A DNA stretch of 64,000 nt from CAZRRV01 sp964602735. GTDB lineage: Bacteria; Bacillota; Clostridia; Oscillospirales; Acutalibacteraceae. How positions within the stretch are numbered: the stretch's first letter is position 1; each line of letters opens with the position of its first letter. The position numbers were made by a program, and so were the translations under genes. Shown one piece after another: positions 60,175 through 64,000 of this stretch. The stretch spans positions 62,001 through 126,000 of the forward strand of contig CAZRRV010000001.1 in the NCBI GenBank assembly GCA_964602735.1, in the 5' to 3' direction. Below the pieces are notes generated by a model, which saw only the letters and a list, made by a program, of their open reading frames with translations, was not told the origin of the DNA and made no database searches.

Positions 60175-61317
60175 TTACACTATTTCCGTATAACTGCCGA
60201 GATACTGGAACCTGTCGGATTCCGCCTGCAACTGTGATAACAGATTACCGAATTTTTCGGAATATACGGGAATATCAATATCAAAATAGAACATAAATTC
60301 AAAGTCTTTCCCCGGAATGGGTCTGCTTTCAAGTTTAATGAGGTTGATGCCGAGCGAATAAAATTTGGCGACGATTTGATACAGCGAACCCGGCTTATGA
60401 GGCAGGACAAGCATTAAACTGGTGCGGTTCGCTCCCGGGTATATTTCCAGTTCCTTTGAAATACAAATAAAACGGGTATAGTTGTTATTAACATTGGGTA
60501 TCGAATCGCATATAACATCAAGCCCGTAAACATCGGCGCAGTTTGGCGATGAAATCGCGGCCACATCACGGCGGTCGCTTTCCGCTACCGTTTTAGCGGC
60601 AACGGCTGTGTTTTCGCAGGCATGTACTTTTACGCCCCGCAATCCGCGCAAAAACGCACTGCACTGATTTATTGCCTGTTCGTGAGAATAAATTTCTTTT
60701 ATTTCATCAAGTTTTACGCCTTTTTTTGCGAGAAGATTATGGGCAATATGGATCCTCGTACTGCGGACAATATTGAAATTATATTGCAGCATAAGATCGT
60801 AAATTTGATTTACGGAACCCGCGGAACTGTTTTCGAGCGGAAGTATTCCGTATTTGCACAAGCCCTGATCCACGGCGTGAAAAACTCCGTCGAATGTGTT
60901 TAAGTACATAATATTCGGCGCCGCGAAAAGCTTGTCGCAGGCAAGCTGTGAATACGCGCCCTCAACTCCCTGGCAGGCCACAACCGCCCTTTCCGGGAAA
61001 ATTGCCGGGGTATTGTCGATTGCGTACCGTATTCTGCCTACAAGGGAACTGTCAACACCTAAAATCCGGCTTTGGTTTGAGCGCATAAGGCCGAAAATGA
61101 GATTATAAAGTATCCGCGTGGCCGATTCGTATTCTTCGCCGGCGAGATCGGACACTTTATCAAGCACTTTTCTTTCGCGTTCGGGATCGAATACCGGCAG
61201 GCCTTTCTCTTTTTTGTAGGCGGCAATATCGGCGGAGAGCTTCATCCGTTTGATAAATAGCGGAACAAGCCCGGAGTCGATTTCATCGATTTTCTTTCTC
61301 ATTTCATCAATGTTCAT
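60175..61317 (-). CDS. pheA: Bifunctional chorismate mutase/prephenate dehydratase
   Basis: A 380-residue fusion. An N-terminal AroQ-class chorismate mutase (MNIDEMRKKIDEIDSGLVPLF) is followed by a prephenate dehydratase domain (ACQGVEGAYSQLA, GILPLENSSAGSVNQIYDLM, NYTRFICIS) and a C-terminal ACT domain (TSLMLVLPHKPGSLYQIVAKF, LIKLESRPIPGKDFEFMFYFDI) for phenylalanine feedback. The start at ATG 61317 follows AAAGG and gives the standard N-terminus; a longer frame extends into aroC. It lies 14 nt after aroC. Confidence 0.96.
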   Translation of the reverse strand: MNIDEMRKKIDEIDSGLVPLFIKRMKLSADIAAYKKEKGLPVFDPERERKVLDKVSDLAGEEYESATRILYNLIFGLMRSNQSRILGVDSSLVGRIRYAIDNTPAIFPERAVVACQGVEGAYSQLACDKLFAAPNIMYLNTFDGVFHAVDQGLCKYGILPLENSSAGSVNQIYDLMLQYNFNIVRSTRIHIAHNLLAKKGVKLDEIKEIYSHEQAINQCSAFLRGLRGVKVHACENTAVAAKTVAESDRRDVAAISSPNCADVYGLDVICDSIPNVNNNYTRFICISKELEIYPGANRTSLMLVLPHKPGSLYQIVAKFYSLGINLIKLESRPIPGKDFEFMFYFDIDIPVYSEKFGNLLSQLQAESDRFQYLGSYTEIV

Positions 61318-61331
61318 GCCCACGCAACCTT

Positions 61332-62396
61332 TCAAAGCATATAATCGCATAAAACCATGGCGCAAACCGCCTCGATAACCGGCACTGCGCGCGGCACGAT
61401 ACACGGATCGTGTCTGCCGCGGACAATGATCTTTTCATTTGCTCCGGTTGTCAAATTCACCGTTTGCTGTTCAACCGCTATGGACGGTGTCGGCTTTACC
61501 GCTACCCGGAAGATAACCGGCATTCCGCTGGTAATCCCTCCGAGTATTCCGCCGTGATTATTTGTTTTTGTTATCACTTTTCCGTTCTCGAATACAAACG
61601 AATCGTTGTTTTCAGAACCTTTCAGCCCGGCACCGGCAAACCCGCTGCCGAATTCTATGCCTTTTACCGCCGGTACGGCAAATACCGCGGCGGAAATTCT
61701 GTTTTCAACACCGTCGAACATCGGATCGCCCAGTCCCGCCGGAACTCCGAACGCGCCGCATTCAATAACGCCGCCTACGGAATCTCCGTGCGCTCTGGCA
61801 TTTTCTATTTCTTTTATCATCCGTTCCCCCGCCGCGTCGTTGATAACGGGAAATTTTTTCCCGGAAACGGCTGCGATTTTATCGGACCATTTCTCAATGC
61901 GATAATCTTCAACAGTCCCCACTGATGATATATGAGCGGCGATATGTATGTCTTTGCTTTCCAGAAACTGAAGGCACAAAGCCCCCGCCACACACAAAGG
62001 GGCGGTAAGTCTGCCGGAAAAGTGGCCTCCACCGCGAAAATCCTGATAACCGTTGTATTTTACATCGGCGGTGTAGTCGGCATGCCCCGGCCGTGGACGG
62101 TTGAGAAGTTCACCGTAATCTTCCGATTTGGTATTTTCGTTCGGAATTACCGCGCATAAAGGCGCTCCGCATGTAATACCCGAAAGCAGTCCGCTTATAA
62201 ATCGGGGAGCATCGGATTCTTTCCGCGCGGTTGAGAAAGATGCGTTCCCCGGAGCGCGGCGGTTCATAAAATTCCGAAGTTTTTCAAAATCAATCTTAAA
62301 TCCCGCCGGGAAACCGTCGATAATTACGCCTATCGCTTCGCCGTGTGACTGGCCGAATACCGAAATTTTCAGTCTGTTTCCGAATACCGATGACAT
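61332..62396 (-). CDS. aroC: Chorismate synthase
   Basis: A 354-residue FMN-dependent chorismate synthase. FGQSHGEAIGVIIDGFPAG, RPGHADYTADVKY, FRGGGHFSGRLTA and NNHGGILGGITSGMP are the flavin and substrate signatures. A GAGGG/AAGG-type ribosome binding site lies within the end of aroA, which it overlaps by 28 nt. Confidence 0.97.
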   Translation of the reverse strand: MSSVFGNRLKISVFGQSHGEAIGVIIDGFPAGFKIDFEKLRNFMNRRAPGNASFSTARKESDAPRFISGLLSGITCGAPLCAVIPNENTKSEDYGELLNRPRPGHADYTADVKYNGYQDFRGGGHFSGRLTAPLCVAGALCLQFLESKDIHIAAHISSVGTVEDYRIEKWSDKIAAVSGKKFPVINDAAGERMIKEIENARAHGDSVGGVIECGAFGVPAGLGDPMFDGVENRISAAVFAVPAVKGIEFGSGFAGAGLKGSENNDSFVFENGKVITKTNNHGGILGGITSGMPVIFRVAVKPTPSIAVEQQTVNLTTGANEKIIVRGRHDPCIVPRAVPVIEAVCAMVLCDYML

Positions 62397-63655
62397 ACCT
62401 TCATCCCTCTCGCCTCAAATTCGTCGAAAAACGCGGGATATGATTTTTTAACCGCCTCCGCGCCCTTGATTGTCACCGGCGAATCGCAGATAAACGACGC
62501 TACGGCGGCGGCCATAGCTATTCGGTGATCGTTACGGGAATCGACGGTTCCGCCTTTCAATCGGCCGTTACCGTTGATTGTTAAACCCCCGCTTTCCATA
62601 TCTGCCTGCCCGCCGAGCGACACGATCATATCTCTCGTCGTAATCAACCGGTTACTTTCTTTAAGCGCGAGCCGCTCAGCATTATATATTTTCGTAACAC
62701 CGGTCGCTTTGCATGCAAGAACAGACAGTACGGGAATCAGATCGGGTATATTCGACGCGTCGATCAGCAAAGGCCTGGCATCGCGCAACGCCGTGATCTC
62801 AACCGTACCGCCGTTCTCGGTAAACTCGGCGCCAAATTTGCTCAAAAAGTCAAGAATTACACGATCACCCTGAAATGAAAGCAAATTGAGATTCGCAATT
62901 TTTAATCCGAAACTTTCGGATAATACAGCGGCGACAAGCCAGAACGCGGCGTTAGACCAGTCCCCTTCCGCCGATAATTCTCCCGGCGAACGATAACGGC
63001 AGTTTTCTGCGAATTCAAAACGATTTTCGCCTTTCTGTTTGATATTCACGCCGAACTGCCGCAAAATCTCACGGGTTATATCAACATAGGGCTTCGATTC
63101 GAATTTCCCCGTTACGGTAACGGAACATTCGGTTTTTAGCAACGGCGCGGCCAGCAGCAAACCGCTTACGAACTGAGAGCTTATCTGCCCGTTTATAGCG
63201 AAATTCTTGCCCGAAAGTTTCCCGGAAAGCGTAAGCGGAAATTTTCCCTGTTCGGATAAACGGCAACCGTTCTCGCATAAAAGCTCATATAACGGAGAAA
63301 GAGGACGTTCTGGCAGACGGCCGCCGCCGGTAAACACTCCTCCAATGCCGAGCGCTGCGATTACCGGGAGAAGAAAACGCAAAGTGGAGCCGCTTTCGTC
63401 GCAATTCAGCAAAGGATTCCGCGTATATTCTCTGTAAGGCATAACTTTCGCGATATCAATTCCGATTTCGGTATCAGCGGCACATGAACGCAAACAGTTT
63501 ACGGTTGCCGTTATATCGCGGGAATTGCAAAAACCGCGTATAATTGTCGGCATTTTGCAAAGAGCCGCGCATATCAGCATACGGTGCAAAACCGATTTTG
63601 ACGATATTATTCTTACCTCGCCAGACAGGTGTCCGCCCGCTACAACCGAGTCCAT
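62369..63655 (-). CDS. aroA: 5-enolpyruvylshikimate-3-phosphate synthase
   Basis: A 428-residue EPSP synthase with two inverse-alpha/beta domains. GEVRIISSKSVLHRMLICAAL is the N-terminal Lys/Ser shikimate-binding segment. ESGSTLRFLLPV, SSQFVSGLLLAAPLL and DSRNDHRIAMAAAV are the other signatures. The first Ala-Gly loop reads NCDESGSTLRF, so the class is not assigned here. It overlaps the aroB end by 16 nt and aroC by 28 nt, in a tightly coupled operon. Confidence 0.96.
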   Translation of the reverse strand: MDSVVAGGHLSGEVRIISSKSVLHRMLICAALCKMPTIIRGFCNSRDITATVNCLRSCAADTEIGIDIAKVMPYREYTRNPLLNCDESGSTLRFLLPVIAALGIGGVFTGGGRLPERPLSPLYELLCENGCRLSEQGKFPLTLSGKLSGKNFAINGQISSQFVSGLLLAAPLLKTECSVTVTGKFESKPYVDITREILRQFGVNIKQKGENRFEFAENCRYRSPGELSAEGDWSNAAFWLVAAVLSESFGLKIANLNLLSFQGDRVILDFLSKFGAEFTENGGTVEITALRDARPLLIDASNIPDLIPVLSVLACKATGVTKIYNAERLALKESNRLITTRDMIVSLGGQADMESGGLTINGNGRLKGGTVDSRNDHRIAMAAAVASFICDSPVTIKGAEAVKKSYPAFFDEFEARGMKVCHRYSETD

Positions 63656-64000
63656 TTTGCTCTTCCGTCCTCAATATAACTTTTTAGCAGTGTAATCGGA
63701 ATATTCAATATTTCGCTTTTTCCTATGTCCGTAACCGTAACAAGATTCAAATTGTCGCCGATTCTTTTTTTATCCGTAAGCGCAGCGGCATAAATATCGT
63801 TGCTGCTTATATTGCAATCTACCGGCAACCCGTATGTTTTAAGGACATTTTCGAGTCGCGTTGCCACAATTGACGGCAACATTCCTTTTACGGCAAGTGC
63901 TCTGGTCATTATAGCCATTCCTACGGCAACGGCGCTGCCGTGCGTATATCCGAAATTTGACGCTTTTTCCACGGCATGCCCGATTGTATGACCGAAATTC
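63640..64000 (-). CDS. aroB: 3-dehydroquinate synthase, C-terminal part (runs off the window)
   Basis: The last 119 or so residues of AroB are visible, starting with NFGHTIGHAVEKASNFGYTHGSAVAVGM, which carries the metal-binding histidines. The rest, including the NAD domain, lies beyond the window edge. It is the first visible gene of the aro operon and overlaps aroA by 16 nt. Confidence 0.95.
   Translation of the reverse strand, partial: NFGHTIGHAVEKASNFGYTHGSAVAVGMAIMTRALAVKGMLPSIVATRLENVLKTYGLPVDCNISSNDIYAAALTDKKRIGDNLNLVTVTDIGKSEILNIPITLLKSYIEDGRAKWTRL

Noticed and set aside
1..64000. CRISPR arrays, rRNA genes, insertion sequences or prophage
   Set aside because: No regularly spaced repeats, rRNA motifs, transposase signatures or phage structural genes were seen on either strand.

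Overview
The window reads as one stretch of a low-to-moderate GC Gram-positive chromosome, most likely an anaerobic member of the Clostridia (Oscillospirales/Christensenellales-like). The grounds are a THF riboswitch driving an ECF folate S-component, split cobalamin methionine synthase, HemZ, RqcP, a SpoVB-type flippase, an oxygen-sensitive glycyl radical enzyme, OadB/OadG sodium-pump subunits and a Feo system with a FeoB-associated Cys-rich peptide. TTG and GTG starts with good Shine-Dalgarno sites are common. A 100-N gap at 45225-45324 is flanked by an exact 55-bp duplication, so this is a draft (probably metagenome-assembled) scaffold.

Layout. 1-6.1 kb: THF riboswitch and folT, a DUF4091 protein on the minus strand, a nucleotidyltransferase, pyridoxal/pyridoxamine kinase, an acetyl-xylan-esterase-type hydrolase and rpmE. 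6.1-16.5 kb: information and stress genes (yigZ, dnaG, rpoD, recJ, rel, hemZ). 16.5-27.7 kb: nucleosidase, SpoVB-like flippase, HU, RqcP, LCP ligase, murI, DUF1934, argS and a one-carbon block metF - MetH reactivation domain - metH. 27.9-32.1 kb: tRNA-Leu(UAA), a fucose/arabinose isomerase-family protein, murC and a XerS-like tyrosine recombinase preceded by a 38-bp inverted repeat. 32.2-44.9 kb: htpG and LOG (minus), then ackA, galK, oadG, oadB, phoH, ybeY, recO, mutS2 and a nucleoside hydrolase (plus). 45.1-49.3 kb: an AraC regulator divergent from a glycyl radical enzyme and its activase. 49.4-55.3 kb: the feo operon (minus), uraA-upp and a DtxR-type regulator. 55.4-64 kb: band-7/NfeD pair, ligA and an aromatic biosynthesis operon aroB-aroA-aroC-pheA-aroQ ending in an SDR resembling the EF-P 5-aminopentanone reductase.

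Most worth a second look: (1) the XerS-like recombinase with a near-perfect inverted repeat (9-bp inner arms, 6-nt centre) just upstream, a candidate single-recombinase Xer/dif module; (2) two TTAGC-N4-GCTAA palindromes in the feo operon together with a DtxR-type regulator whose metal-ligand pattern looks iron-specific; (3) a glycyl radical enzyme with a Cys-Tyr-Glu active site and no assigned substrate; (4) a structured, T-run-terminated segment at 44996-45139; (5) the collapsible assembly gap. Almost all other genes are recognisable housekeeping genes. Starts were often moved downstream of the longest open frame where a Shine-Dalgarno site or an upstream promoter decided it. All statements are from reading the sequence; no database search was run.
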